Shown: piece by piece, positions 1-11,600 of the stretch
Layout of the letters: each line of letters opens with the position of its first letter
How positions within the stretch are numbered: the first letter of the stretch is position 1
Source of the DNA: Fratercula arctica
Lineage: Eukaryota > Chordata > Aves > Charadriiformes > Alcidae
Direction of reading: 5' to 3'
Assembly (NCBI GenBank): GCA_947846985.1
Contig: CANTUZ010000005.1
Coordinates: 56,132,389 to 56,196,388, forward strand
Length of the DNA: 64,000 bases
Position numbers and translations under genes: made by a program
The notes under the pieces: generated by a model
Database searches by the model: none
Told to the model about the DNA's origin: nothing
Seen by the model: the letters and a program-made list of their open reading frames with translations, nothing else

Positions 1-1254
1 CCTAATTATAAAACTGTTCTCTAACGGAGGCGCTAACATTATTTTCAACAGCAAAATCCATTTTCAAAATTAAAATATATGCAAATAATTGAGCCATAAC
101 CCTCAACAGACAGTATTTTTGATTGATAATTATTTCTATGTATTAAAAATGTTAGAGATAAATGTAAAAGTTATTGCAATGGGTGCTTAAGAGGGCTTAT
201 TTTTATAACTCTAAGGCAATGTATACCTTTGTTATTTGCTGATGGACTGTATGCTGTTAGAGTGGGAAAGTTACAATGGAAATAAAATTATTCTATTTGT
301 ATATGAAGCATAACATCATGCAAAAGAAAAATGCAAGGCCTGGGTTTATTAAGCATTTATTTGTAAATAGCATCATCCCTCGAAAAATGACACATTTAGT
401 TCTCTGACTTTATTGCCACTTCCATGGAGCTCAATGTTTTTCTTCAAATCATTGTGATTATTATACTGGGTCTGAGAATTTGACACCCGCTGTTTCAAAA
501 CTTGATCGCAAATGTTTCAGGATATATATCAGACAGTACAGAAGAGAGGAAAAAGACACAGACTTCAATAATGTAGGAAGATTAAAAAAAAAAAAAAGAA
601 AGCAAAAAAAATGTTTTTCCCAGTAAATAAAATCAGCAAAACAGTTATCTAGAATCTGGAGAGAACATGTTAGGTGCATTTAAATTAGTATCATGAAATT
701 TATAATGGAATGCTAAACAGAAGAAAAAAAAAAAAAAGCCCTACTAGCAGAGGAAATAATATTGGTTGAATCCCGTAACAAACTGTGTGCAGGAAGACAA
801 CAGGACTAACAGTGGTACGACTGATAGAGAGATGGTTAAACACACAATACCAGAAATGCTCCAATGAAAAAGAATGGAACATCAATAGATAATAATGGGT
901 AAGAACAATGTATGTAATGTCGTACTTTAATTTTTATTCATTATTTAAGTGGGAAAAAGACAGGTTATCTGATATAGTTTAATATGTACTGTGTTACAAT
1001 GAACATGATAGTGATGTTTAAAGTTATCTGAAAGTCTCTATCTTTTATTCATCTTCCTCTTAGTTTCTTCTTCTTTTCCTCTTATTTCTAAATTAATGGC
1101 TTAATATTTGTACCATTAACTTTGTACAGTATTTTTGAAATGCTTGTTTATAATGGAAGCTTCAATACATAAAATAATAGAGAGTATTGTACTGACGATT
1201 ATTCAAATAGCAGCATCCGTTAAGAGCCTGTGCTTCCTGTAGGTTAAGCAGGGT
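1..1254. other. Gene-free AT-rich sequence
   Basis: Unique AT-rich DNA with A runs at 583-596 and 723-737. The small minus-strand frames (61-72 codons) are AT-rich chance frames. I see no further feature. Confidence 0.7.
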
Positions 1255-1425
1255 TTCAGTTTGATAAAGTATTTAGATGTAATCTTAACTTCAAGCATGC
1301 GCTGAAGTCTGTCTGCAGTCATCTAAATATTTAGGCATATGCTTCAATTGGAATGAAGTATGTACGTAGGGTTAAACAGATGCTTTACTGAGGCACAGAT
1401 CCTAAAACTGAGAGCCTGATCCTTG
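1255..1425. mobile_element. Degraded palindromic interspersed repeat
   Basis: The arm CTTAACTTCAAGCATGCGCT... (1284-1309) is the weak inverted counterpart of GAATGAAGTATGTACGTAGG... (1351-1376), with about half the positions conserved. The following TGCTTTACTGAGGCACAGAT matches the end of an old sauropsid repeat that normally reads TGCTTTGCTGAATC. It is highly diverged, so the boundaries are approximate. Confidence 0.45.
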
Positions 1426-3599
1426 ATCTATTGAAGGCTTTCAACTCTGCTGGATGTTAGTGCTTTTATTATGTGTAAAGCTGTCCAGGGAGGATGAGAT
1501 ACTGACCCTAAAATGAATAACAGTACATTCAGCCAATGTTTTCACTCGTGTCTGCTTTGAATAGAGATGGAATAAAATTAATGTCTGAAATCTGCCATAT
1601 TTGGGAAAAGAAGCAAAGAAGGTCAAAGCTGGGGGGCCTGCATTGGGTGTAGTACCCGTTTCTGTCTTTTGTCTGAAGGTTATTGATGTCAGTTTACTAC
1701 AGGTAAGAGCTGATTCCAGATTGCTTTGTTTTCTATTTACTCAGGGTTTTTTTTCAATGATGTGCTGTATTTCTGCAGCACAAATACTGGTGCTTGCATC
1801 ATTACTTTAGGAAAACAGAAATAGAAGGGAACTCCTGTATAATCAGGCCCAGTCTACAGCTAATGGAGGCAACCGGCTTATATAATTACGTTAATAAATT
1901 TATCAAACTCTTTGTTTAAACCCATTAGATTTTTTTTCCTTCATTGCTCCTATTTGAAAACTGCTCCAGAACTTCAGTCCTCCGCTAGTTATGAATCTTC
2001 TCATTTCTGTCATAGATGTGTTTACAACCAGTTTATACCCATTTGATCTTTTGCCAACATTGTCTTGGATTTTAACCCTTGTCTAGCTGAAGAAACGCAG
2101 TAAAAAAAGAAGAATTAAAGGAGAAGAGGGGATCACACTGTTAAAAATCTGTTATACTGTCACTGTTAGAATTTAGGAAGTAGAAAATACTCCCTCATCC
2201 TGATTGTTGAGCACATTTAGTCACTTTCAGTAGGATCCATCGAAATCTAAAGCGAACATAGTCTACCTTTCACAAAAAGGCGAGGTACCTTTTACCTTTT
2301 ACCTTTCAGGTTTATAAGTCTGGACCTTCCTGAATAAGAAAACACAGAAGAATCTACTCCTAGAATTAATCACACCTAAACCAAGAGGTAACTTTTTAAT
2401 CATCTTTCTAGCCCTGCTTAACAGTTATTTTGAAAAGCCGTGGGTCAAATCACCCCTCTCTGAGAGTACACTTTGTTTCTCACAGTCAGAAAACTCAGGA
2501 AATTAGCTTCCAAAATCTTCAAGGTTTCTGGATTGCACCAGTTTAAGTCTATTTAAACAAAAGCCATTGTTTTATGAGGGCAAACGCTGTTTTCCTCCTA
2601 TCATTGAACTGGTCATGTAACAGGGTTTTCCCAGCAAAAATAAGGTTTGGTTTTTTGCAGAGTTTTTTGGGTTCTTCTTTGTCTTAGGGAAAGTAATACA
2701 AACATCTTCCTCTTCTTGCTATAGGCGGTATACCATTCATTGGTCCTGTCCCAAGCCTGTAGAGCTCTTCTGCCATTTATAACCTTGGCAGAGGATTCAC
2801 AGAAAACAAGTACAGCCCCTGGTAGAAGAGGAAATATTTTCCAAGAGGTGTCTGCTGCATCTTTTCAAAGAGATGGAATGGGCTACCTACATATGATCAT
2901 CTCTCTTTTGGTTACAGGAACATACGTATATACTTACAGATGTAGATGATTTTCAATGCACCACAACATTTAGTAATCTCAGATTTTTGTTTAAGGCAAT
3001 GAACACACATAATGAATTTTCAAGGTATGCAAAGCAATAAAGTGTTGTAAACATCTCCTTTAATTGTAACTCACATTTATAGGTTTTGATTTAAAATACT
3101 TGAATCTGGTAGGAAGATGAAGACTTTTGAAAAAAGAAATAAATAGAAAGCCTTAAAGAGTGTGAATATTGAAGGCAGAGAATGATGTTAAAACTAGAAT
3201 ATCTGCACTTCGCTAGTCCTTTTCCAAAATAAATAAGGTCATGGAAAAAAATAATGCCACAAGGCAGCTTGAGACACTCACTAGGAACTCAGCTTTCTTG
3301 GACCACCAACACCATTGTTTCCTGTAAGTGAAGATTTTGTGTTGGAAACACTTGTATCCAACTTTATTAGAGTAAAGGCTGTAGGAAGACATAAATTTTC
3401 TAAATGTTTAAAGCCCCTGATAGGACACTGCCAATCTCTAAGGATATCTTCAAGATAACTAAGCTTGCCACCCTGAACCCTTACCTTTCTTTTCAGGCTG
3501 GCAATAAATCCTGTAAAGTTAGTTCTATACTCTCAAAGCCTAAGAAAAGGAATAAAAATATCCCACAAATAAGAAGAATTAAAAATGCCAGTGCCCAAT
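1426..3599. other. Gene-free unique sequence
   Basis: No recognisable gene, mobile element or strong motif apart from the short tandem repeat at 2285. Open frames stay under 70 codons. Confidence 0.65.
2285..2310. repeat. Short tandem repeat of a TACCTTT-type unit
   Basis: GTACCTTTTACCTTTTACCT followed by TTCAGG: three to four 7-8-nt units. Minor. Confidence 0.6.
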
Positions 3600-3815
3600 C
3601 CTATTGATTTCATTTAGAGTTGAGGGCACTCAGCACCTTGCAGGAGGCTCTTGCAACATCAGACGATCAGGCCCTTGTGCAGAAGGAAATCTTTCATTGA
3701 TTGCTCTCAACTATAAATGGTGTCATTTCAGAGGAAGTAGCGCAGAATGTCAAATGCGTTACACTTTAGGCCCACTCCTGCAAACATTTATGCATGGGGG
3801 AGCATTTACACAGGT
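3600..3815. mobile_element. Fragments of ancient sauropsid interspersed repeats
   Basis: Two adjacent pieces are visible. The first (3603-3690) reads TTGATTTC...GGGCACTCAGCACCTTGCAG...ATCAGGCCC. The second (3767-3815) reads CTCCTGCAAACATTTATGCA then TTTACACAGGTGAG. Both resemble known recurring repeat phrases of reptile/bird genomes in which ATTGACTTCAATGGG-type centres occur. The 111-codon open frame across this stretch (3604-3939) is read from repeat sequence and is not a gene. Confidence 0.45.
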
Positions 3816-4059
3816 GAGCCGATCTGGTGGGGTCTGGAGCCGCCCTGCGGGGAGGCAGGAGCCACTCTCCCCTGCCTGTCTGCGCAGAGCTGTGCTGCCA
3901 ACGGGCAGATATTCTCCAGCCCCTCAGTTTCCACCATGAGCCACTTCGAAGGCACGTGAACTGGGTGCACAGATTTACTCCCTTACAAGCGCTCCCAGAA
4001 ATGCTTCCTCTCCCTCGCTTTCTAAGTCATTTCACACACTTTATTTCCTTTTAGTAGCA

Positions 4060-4500
4060 TGAACTTTCCAGTACGCCCAGCACCTGTCCCTTTAATATAG
4101 CGCACAGGGTTCTTTCCCTCCATACTGTACATTATCCTCATTAACACATATCAGTCAAAAGCACTGTTAATTAAACTGGCAAGATGATTACACACGCCTC
4201 CATGTGCCCCCTCAGAGCATCCGCTTGCCAAGATTTTTTCCTCCCTCATCTAAAGTGGGTGGAGAAGGCCCTGAGTAAACCAGAATTTAATGCTTAAAAA
4301 ATATCCCAGTGCATTGTTCTCTTGGAGCAAAATGGCTTACACATCATCACCACTGTCCCGAATAAATAAATGCAACACTGACACCAGTCTGTAAAACTAA
4401 CACATGCATATTTGATCCGTACGGGCACTGCATAAAATGGCATTTCCTTTCAAAGCTTCTCTCCGGATAGAAGACTCAATACACTGACCTTGAAGTCTGG
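4060..4500. promoter_or_regulatory. Candidate conserved non-coding block
   Basis: Unique, high-complexity sequence with homeodomain cores (TGTTAATTAAACTGG near 4170) and no repeat. It includes CCTTTAATATAGCGCACAGG at its start. The claim that it is regulatory rests on texture and motif content only. Confidence 0.22.
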
Positions 4501-5280
4501 ACTAATGAGGATGTCATAAAGAATTGATTAAAGCTGGGCAAAACCCAACAGGTTAGGGCAGCTGAGGTGTTTAATTTTCTTTTTTTTTTTTCTGTAAAAA
4601 TCTGAATGTTTTCCCAGATTTTCTATTCCCTTCCACTTGTCTGTGACATTTTTGCAAGGAAATTCATTGGCTTCCAGCAAACATTTCCACAGCATTTCAA
4701 GAGTTATAACCATTTTTGCCATATTGCCACAAAAGTCTTAAGAGGGTTTGCAATTCTGTAATGTGCTTTGGATCAAGCTCTCTTCAAGAATACTATTGGA
4801 ATGACAGGGCTGGAGGGTACTGTAGAGGAGTATAAATAAAGGCAGGCAGTGGTGATCCCTGAAGCAAAGATAATGTACTCTTCTAGTACACATACGCAGG
4901 CTTGATAGCTGCAACATAAGCCATCCAACCACCTTGCTAGCAGAATACAGTTCTAAGAAGCTGTAAGAAAATACTGTCTTGCAAGGAAGGAGATGAATTT
5001 GCAGAAATCCATCATTGAGAGTAAAAATGTTTACTCCATAACGGAACATGAGCACCTAAACTCCTGGGAAGTGGGACTTGTATTCAGCTGACTGCTAATA
5101 GCCTGTTCTCCAGCACAGATGTCCTTGAATGCTGAAGAGACAAATTAGGTTTAGATCAAGACCGTAAAGCATCTTTCTTATCCCATGAGAATTTTTTACC
5201 TGCTTTTTTTCCGGTCCTGTATCAGAACAAGTCAAAATTTTGAAAATGTTTGTGAACTGATGAAAAATTAGGGGAAAGGA

Positions 5281-5415
5281 AAGCATGAGTGAGAAATCTG
5301 GGATTTGCTGAAATTATTTTGCATTGCTTTGTTCCAAACTGTCTCTTGGAAGCTGAAAGGTGATTTCAAATGTAAATAAATGCTTTCATCTGAAAAAAAA
5401 AAATAAAATAAAAAA
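5281..5415 (+). pseudogene. Possible 3' end of a processed retrocopy
   Basis: An AATAAA signal at 5375-5380 is followed 12 nt later by an A-rich tail (5393-5415, eleven A then TAAAATA and seven A). That is the spacing expected of a reverse-transcribed polyadenylated mRNA. The sequence upstream looks like 3' UTR, and no plus-strand frame is open there. I recognise no parent gene and found no target duplication, so a chance AATAAA beside an A tract remains likely. Confidence 0.25.
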
Positions 5416-6055
5416 ATTCTTTTTAATTAGTAAATTCACAAAAATTACTCTTTTCAACAAATATTTCCTAGTATGACTAGCCCATAGTTTCCAGTAGAAA
5501 TAGTCATAAAAGTTCTTGACCTCTTGTCACGGGAATATTGATATCTGTTTCAAGACTATTAGACCCGCTTTGACAGAAAGGAAAATAGACACTCCCTATA
5601 AAGTTTTTCACCCTGACCATATATAAGTCAGTAAATATTCACTTCTCTTTGAACTTCAGACATCTTTGGCTGAAGAGAAGAAGACTCTCCTCATGTGACA
5701 TAAACCAGTTTTCCCATCAGTAGTCTCAAGATACACAGTCCAGAGGGGTAGCATTCTATGTGGTGTCTCAAATACTAACTGAAATACCTTTGTATCCGAT
5801 GTTGTACCATCATAGAAGTTCAGCTACTGTAAATAACTGATTATCAACTGAAAATGGAAAATTGTCATTAAAAATTAACTATTATGTCTACCCCAATGCA
5901 TTATTAAAATTCAATTGTTAATTTACTTTCTAAAAAATTGAATTCTGATAATTTAGTTTTGCATTTGGTTGTCAGCACTATTCACTAGCTAATTTCCAAG
6001 CTCTGGAATTCAGCTATATTTGAGTAATCCAGTCTAGGGAGGAGAAGGGAGGATG

Positions 6056-6149
6056 TTATGTACGATGTGGTCTTTCAAAACCTGTGTGTGTCCACAAAAA
6101 CATACATATGCACTCACACACAAGTTTTGAAAGACCTCATCATATGTGA
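6056..6149. repeat. Long near-perfect inverted repeat (stem-loop)
   Basis: Arm 6056-6090 pairs with arm 6115-6149 around a ~24-nt loop (6091-6114). The core GGTCTTTCAAAACCTGTGTG on the left is matched by the complement of CACACAAGTTTTGAAAGACC on the right, with one C/A mismatch (6082/6123). Further out the pairing continues with two mismatches (6068/6137, 6063/6142) and a few G-T pairs. Either strand would fold into a miRNA-precursor-sized hairpin. It could equally be a small palindromic transposon remnant. The adjacent AT-rich sequence shows no promoter I can recognise. Confidence 0.7.
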
Positions 6150-7464
6150 AGAAGATAATGGAAAACTTCTCACAAGACAGATTACAGCTTTGCACCAGTA
6201 CAAAATTTACACATTGGTTTTTTCTACTACTTTAAATGTAGATGCCTGGCTCAAAGGCTCGGTTGTACTGGGCACACCTTCTCAAAGTGACCTTGGTTTA
6301 TTTTTGGAGCGCAGGCAGAGTTCACTAACCATCACTTCCAGTATTGTCCTTGAAGTCCCAGTCTTGACAATTTCAGCCTATTTGCAAGCAGTGAGCATGC
6401 ACTGCAAGCACTGCTGGACCCAATTCCGTCCCCTTTGAAGTCAATAGTAATTTTGACATTGAGTTCAATAGACACCTATAATGGAAGGTGGCCTGATGTT
6501 GCAGTTTAGTTAGTGCTGCCACTTGTTATACAACCTGGGCTAAAATTCACAACCTGAACCTCCCCCTTGTCCTGTATTATCCCTCCACACGAGTTCTAAA
6601 AAATTTGAATGTTACTTTTATTACTCTGTGGACTACTGTGGATCTGTACAATTGGCAGGAAAGCATACAGATGTCACTAGCACCACTGTTTTTTATGACC
6701 TACTAGCCATGAGGAAGGTAACTTTTTCCTTTGTAATTAGAGAAAGCAATATGCTAAAAAAATTAAAGACCTATTTTGATGAAGCATCTTTATGCTATCC
6801 GGCTTGTAAAAAAGGGACCAATTGTGGCCTCATATGACAAGTAGAAAATTCATCTCACAGAGGACAACCTCAACTTGGGTGAACACTGATAGAAGTGAGC
6901 CAACAAATGATGAGTACACTGAGGGTAGAGAGGAGCTGACTTCTGCATCACAAACCCTCCTTAGGCTCATTGTCTCTGTTGTACAACAACCAGCAGCATA
7001 AGAAAGAGGTGACACAGTGCTCACACCATGGGGAGATCCAAGCTCATGCAAACAAGTGCAACTCTCTTTTCTATGACTCTTTTTTTATATCATATGTGCC
7101 AAATGCCCTGACATCCATTTTTTGACCCAAGCATGCAGAAGAAACCCATCTGATTATCACCGGTAGGTAACTGTTTGTAGCGATTGTGTTAGACTAGTCA
7201 GTGGTCTAGATTAATGTCAATACACCACATAACATGAGTAGGAAAAACAAGCTAAAGTATGTGATGATAGCCCATGGGAAGTAATGGAAGCAGTAGGTTT
7301 GATATAAACCCAGATCCCACTGGATAAAAGTGATTTAGAGCTCCCTGAAGTATGCTGACAGAGGTACAAGTCTTAGCCTGACCGGTTATTCTTCCTTCAA
7401 AATCTACTATAAATACATGTTTACATGATGGCAAAAGCCTCTTAATTTTTCTGAATTACAGCTG
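6150..7464. other. Gene-free unique sequence
   Basis: The 126-codon frame at 6058-6438 begins inside the hairpin and ends beside an old repeat. Its peptide matches nothing I know. Nothing else is visible. Confidence 0.6.
6425..6500. mobile_element. Ancient repeat fragment with a short inverted repeat
   Basis: TTGAAGTCAATA (6435-6446) and CATTGAGTTCAA (6457-6468) are inverted counterparts, 10 of 12 matching. They are followed by GGTGGCCTGATGTTGCAG. This is the pattern of the same general sauropsid repeat group, in diverged form. Confidence 0.4.
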
Positions 7465-7498
7465 GGGAAAAAAAAAAAGGAGGGGGGGGCAGGGAGGG
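7465..7498 (+). other. A tract followed by a G-rich run with quadruplex potential
   Basis: Eight G, CA, three G, A, three G (7482-7498) directly follow a run of about 12 A. The long first run can contribute two stacks. Confidence 0.6.
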
Positions 7499-8142
7499 AA
7501 ATGTAATAATCCAACCCAACAGGAATATTCCAATGACTTCCAAGCAAAAGCACATTGGAAAGTAGTTTTGGAAGCACGACAATGATATGAAGGGACTTCA
7601 GGCATATAGACCATATCTACCATCTGTTAGATTTTCCAGTTTTACAGGGCTTGAAAAAGGCACTCGCCCACTTGCAGTAATGAGTGAGAAAGAGTCTCCG
7701 AGGAGTACAGGCAGCAGCAGGGTGAACTTTACAAGGCTGTGTCTACTTCCTTGAAATGCTCAGAGGCTACTGCTGAAGAAACAGAGCAAGTCTAGGTTGG
7801 TGGGAGGGACTTCCCACCACTCTAAGTATGAATATCATGTTACTAGAAGAAAATGACTGTGCAAATAAGCCAACAGATGGAGTTTAGTTAAGAATATTCT
7901 TTATTCTTTTTTCTGAAACATCCGGTCCCAGGTGTTGTTAAAGACAGGGCGCTAGGATTGCTGTGTTACTGCTCTGATTTATTATGGCAGTGTTGTGGTT
8001 TAAACCCAGCCAGCAACTAGGATCATGCAGCCGCTCACTCACTCCCTGCCCGCCTGCCAGTATGGTAGGGAGAAGGACGAGAAAAGGAGGGGAAAAAACC
8101 CACCTCATAGGTTGAGATGAAGAGATTTTAATAGAACAGTAA

Positions 8143-8284
8143 TGGAAGTTTTTAAGGCCAGGCTGGACGGGGCTCTGAGCAACCTGATCTAGAGGGAGGT
8201 GTCCCTGCCCATGGCAGGGGGTTGGAACTAGATGATCTTTAAGGTTCCTTCCAACCCTAACAATTCTATGATTCTATGATTCTA
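8143..8284 (+). mobile_element. CR1 LINE, 5'-truncated 3' end, nested in the LTR
   Basis: This is the last ~140 bp of a CR1 non-LTR retrotransposon. Recognisable blocks are the CCAGGCTGGACGGGGCTCTG segment, GGTGTCCCTGCCCATGGCAG, GGGGTTGGAACTAGATGATC and CCTTCCAACCC, followed by the diagnostic terminal octamers ATTCTATG ATTCTATG ATTCTA at 8263-8284. It sits in the plus orientation inside the minus-strand LTR, at the LTR's AAT-rich stretch, so it inserted after the LTR. The 5' boundary (about 8138-8150) is estimated from where CR1 similarity begins. It is too short to carry a working ORF. Confidence 0.92.
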
Positions 8285-8313
8285 TAATAATAATAATAAT
8301 AATGATAATGATA
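8284..8313. repeat. AAT trinucleotide repeat at the CR1/LTR junction
   Basis: About seven ATA/AAT units run straight on from the CR1 tail and then degenerate (ATGATAATGATA). AT-rich trinucleotides of this kind belong to this LTR family on its minus strand, so the tract is probably LTR sequence and the insertion site, not a CR1 tail. Confidence 0.75.
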
Positions 8314-8650
8314 GAAGAATATACAAAATAAAGTGATGCAACACAGGTTGCTCTCACTTCCTACTGATCAGTTGACCAGCCTGTCCTGAGCAGCAATTAA
8401 CAGATTCCTGCCCCCTGGCCAACCCCCCTTTATATACTGAAACATGAGGTCTATGGTACGGAATATTCCTTTGGCCAGCTCGTCCTGTCTATGCTTCCTC
8501 TATGGGAAGCTGAAAAAGTCCTTGAATTAACATAAGCATTATGAAGCAACAACTAAAAAATATGTTTTATCAACATTATTCTCATACTAAATCCAAAGCA
8601 CAGCAGCTACTAGGAACAAAATTAACTCTATCCCAGCTGCAACCAGGACA

Positions 8651-11600
8651 GGTAGTCACTTTACTTGAAGACTTGTTAATATGAGAGTCACTGCAATAAC
8701 ATCAGGTTCTGAGAGACCCAGCAGCGAACAAAATTTTTCTAGAAACCTAGGGACACGGGGTAAGCTGAATTCCTTCATAGTCAAAAAGTAATGGGATAGA
8801 AGTGCTTTTCTCTCATTTTTAAGCATGTGACAAACTCCTGCAACGTTGGTCGCACACGCTAGGTTGGACTTTAGTGACAAAATCATACCACTCAGAGACA
8901 GAAAAATATGTCCACTGTGTGCTTCCCCAGATAATTTTTATTCAGACACTGACGACACAGTGCCAAACTAGAATTGTGTGATACCTTCCCTATAATAATA
9001 GTATAGACAGGGAGGGAAAGTATAGAAGCCAAAAGATTTCTCATAGAACTGGAAATCTGCAATATAGAGTACTAATTTTCTTTGGACTTTCTATTAAGTA
9101 TCATTCCATGGTCAGTTGGCTGAATTTAAAATATGCAAGCTGTACACTTCAAGTATTTATGATCTTTTCAGCCACAGCCAGGCACATGGTTTGAACAGTG
9201 AATGTAACTAACCATTGGAAACTGGGAGATAAAGCAGATTTTCCATCACATGAACTTCTTCCATCAGTGTAGTCAGTGCTTCCCCTGCCTCCTACTCAGT
9301 CAAAAAATAAGGGTTTGATGAAGAATAATCCTTCCAGTGAAATTCTCTGGCTTATGCAAAGTCTTAGTGGTTATTCTTTTCTTGCAACCCATGCCTTGTG
9401 TTGCACGCTGAACTACTTGCTAGAGGGTACATTGAGGTTAACAGGCTGTATATCTAGTACCATTCCCAACTTTATCTCCTTTCTTATGGAGAATTATTTG
9501 TCACAAAGTATTAGAACTGACAAAGACAGGTACGCAGTCTCTCCAGGAGGAATCAATGGAAATGGAATGTTAGGAAATTCACCAAAAAAAGCTAGTTTTA
9601 TAAAACACCTTAAAATTTCCATAAACAAGAGATTCAGAACAGCATGTGAGTTTTGACCTCTCAAAGACTTGAACTTGTTGGCATTGTTGGTTCTTCTGAT
9701 GCACATCCTCCCTATTGAAGACATGTGGGAAATGATGCAAAACCACCAGGTGGTCCTATAATCAGAAATATTGTCATTTTCTCTCAATCTCCAAGTGAAG
9801 TGTTTTATTTCCTGTTCTCCTGATTGTCCTTACCATTCTTAAAAAAATAGGAGGCATGTGATGTCATAATTTTCTATTAATTTCTATGTCCTCTGCAATT
9901 TAAATGACTGAACTATATCTGGTACACTGGTTAGGCAAAGTCACTCCTTACTCAACCTGCCAACTCTCAATCTTATACAATTATCTGTTATGAAGATAGA
10001 GGCACCTATAGACACAGATATATTTTTTTTCCAATGTATGCACACAGCCAATTTCACTGTAGAGTGACTAATATCTCTGGATCATTAAAATATTTTTCAG
10101 TCAGTATATTCATAACTATAACTAAATTTGTGCATTAAATTACATTGGGTTTTTCCAGAAAGCAGCCTAGCAGTTTTCATGACAGACAGAAATAAAAGGC
10201 AATGAAATTATGCTGATTTTTAAACATAATTTTCCAGTAGTTTAAGAAGAATAAGTTTTTCATTTAAAAAAGCCAGCAGGATCAGCAGGCAACTAAGTTC
10301 TGTTTTAGTTGAAAATCAGTGGGAGGGAATATAAAGCCGTATTTTTTTTTCCTAAACGGAACTGGAGCAGCAGCAAAGCTAACAAGTTGTAATCAGCCAA
10401 GATTTTTTTTTTAACATACCGCAAAAAAAGGTACTTTTTAAAATCCATAGCGCCCCAGTGCAATATTACAAAGGACATTTACTTCAAGTAGTTATTCTTG
10501 CAGTAGAAAGTACAAAGAAAGAAATATCTCAGGGGAGGCAGGAGAGGGGATTGTTATAGCCATTTATAAGTATAATTTCGGTTATTCGTTTATATTTACA
10601 AAACCTATCTTATGCCGCATCCCTCCCAAAATTTAAATTTTTTAAAAAATGACCCTCTGATGATAGGTAAATACTCACCAGCCTAATGTCAAGAAAACAA
10701 ACAAAAAAACCTTCCAGCTCTCAGCTCAGCCTTCCTCAGTAGAGTGGAAATAGTGAAGTAGGTTGTTCAGCTTGCTACAAAGGTTAAAAAATCAGATCAA
10801 TGGTAAACCAACTGTAAGAGAGAGCTCTGGAGAAATCATTACTAAAGATTGTCCTGCTAACCTCCCTTCCACAGATGTCTCCATTGACTTTACTGCGCTT
10901 TGGATCACACCCAGAGCGATTTGTTGCCCACTGCTCTGTCAGCTGAAGAGGGAAAATCTCTCAAATAGGCAAATCCTAGGCCACGAGGGCTCTGAAGACT
11001 AATGCCGATAAAGTGAACTAGCCAGAAATTTGCTGCCTGCCAGGACACATCCACTGAAAAACCATGTTTAAGCAGATACCAAAAATTCTGCACTGAACAT
11101 TTGGTTCAGTTTCCAAATGGTCTCTAAGGCCTACATAACTTTTGTCTTTCACAGGAATTAAGAGCTACACTAGCTGGTACGAGCATCAGAAGCTGGGAAA
11201 GGGTGGTTGGCTCAGAGCGAGGGTTCAGGCACTGCTGTTCGCTAGGCTGTGCTGCCTTCCTGAAGAGCAGGGCTGGGATATGCTGATGGAAAGATGAACC
11301 ACAGTGCAATGACACAAATGAAAACCTCTTCTCAAAACATTTCTTTGCCCCTTCCTATCACAAAGAGTTTTAAAATAAATAATACATATATAAAACGTCA
11401 ATATAAGGGGAGAGTTATATGAGTTACGTATGACCAAACCCCAAATGGCCACATATTTCTCTAAAAATACTGCAATTGTGGTATAATTGGACTGCAACGG
11501 TAGGTTGAAGTGACTTCCTAGCAGCTCTAGGAACAGGTGGAGCAAGAAACATGAGACGACTTCTTTAGTATTTTAGCAGTAAAATTAAAGGGCTACAAAT

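Larger units (their letters stand above)
3816..6055. other. Gene-free sequence, GC-richer at its left end
   Basis: 3816-3960 is GC-rich (CCGCCCTGCGGGGAGGCAGG) and open in several frames at once, as such DNA is. The remainder is AT-rich apart from the regulatory candidate at 4060 and the possible retrocopy end at 5400. Confidence 0.6.
7991..8650 (-). mobile_element. Solo LTR of an avian endogenous retrovirus (ERVL-like), interrupted by a CR1
   Basis: Read on the minus strand, the element begins TGTCCTGGTTGCAGCTGGGA and ends in TTTAAACCACAACA, giving the usual TG...CA termini. The flanks are GGCAG on the left and GGTAG on the right, a 5-bp target duplication with one mismatch; 5 bp is typical of ERVL-class insertions. 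A TATATAAA box lies at 8429-8436 and an ATTAAA polyadenylation signal at 8127-8132, both on the minus strand and in the order expected for U3-R-U5. The sequence (GGGATAGAGTTAATTTT near the start, an AAT-rich stretch, then the GCTGGCTGGGTTTAAACC end) matches an LTR family I recognise from bird genomes, though I cannot give its database name. No gag, pol or env sequence is present, so the provirus has recombined down to a single LTR. Without the nested CR1 it is about 518 bp, a normal LTR length. Confidence 0.85.
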
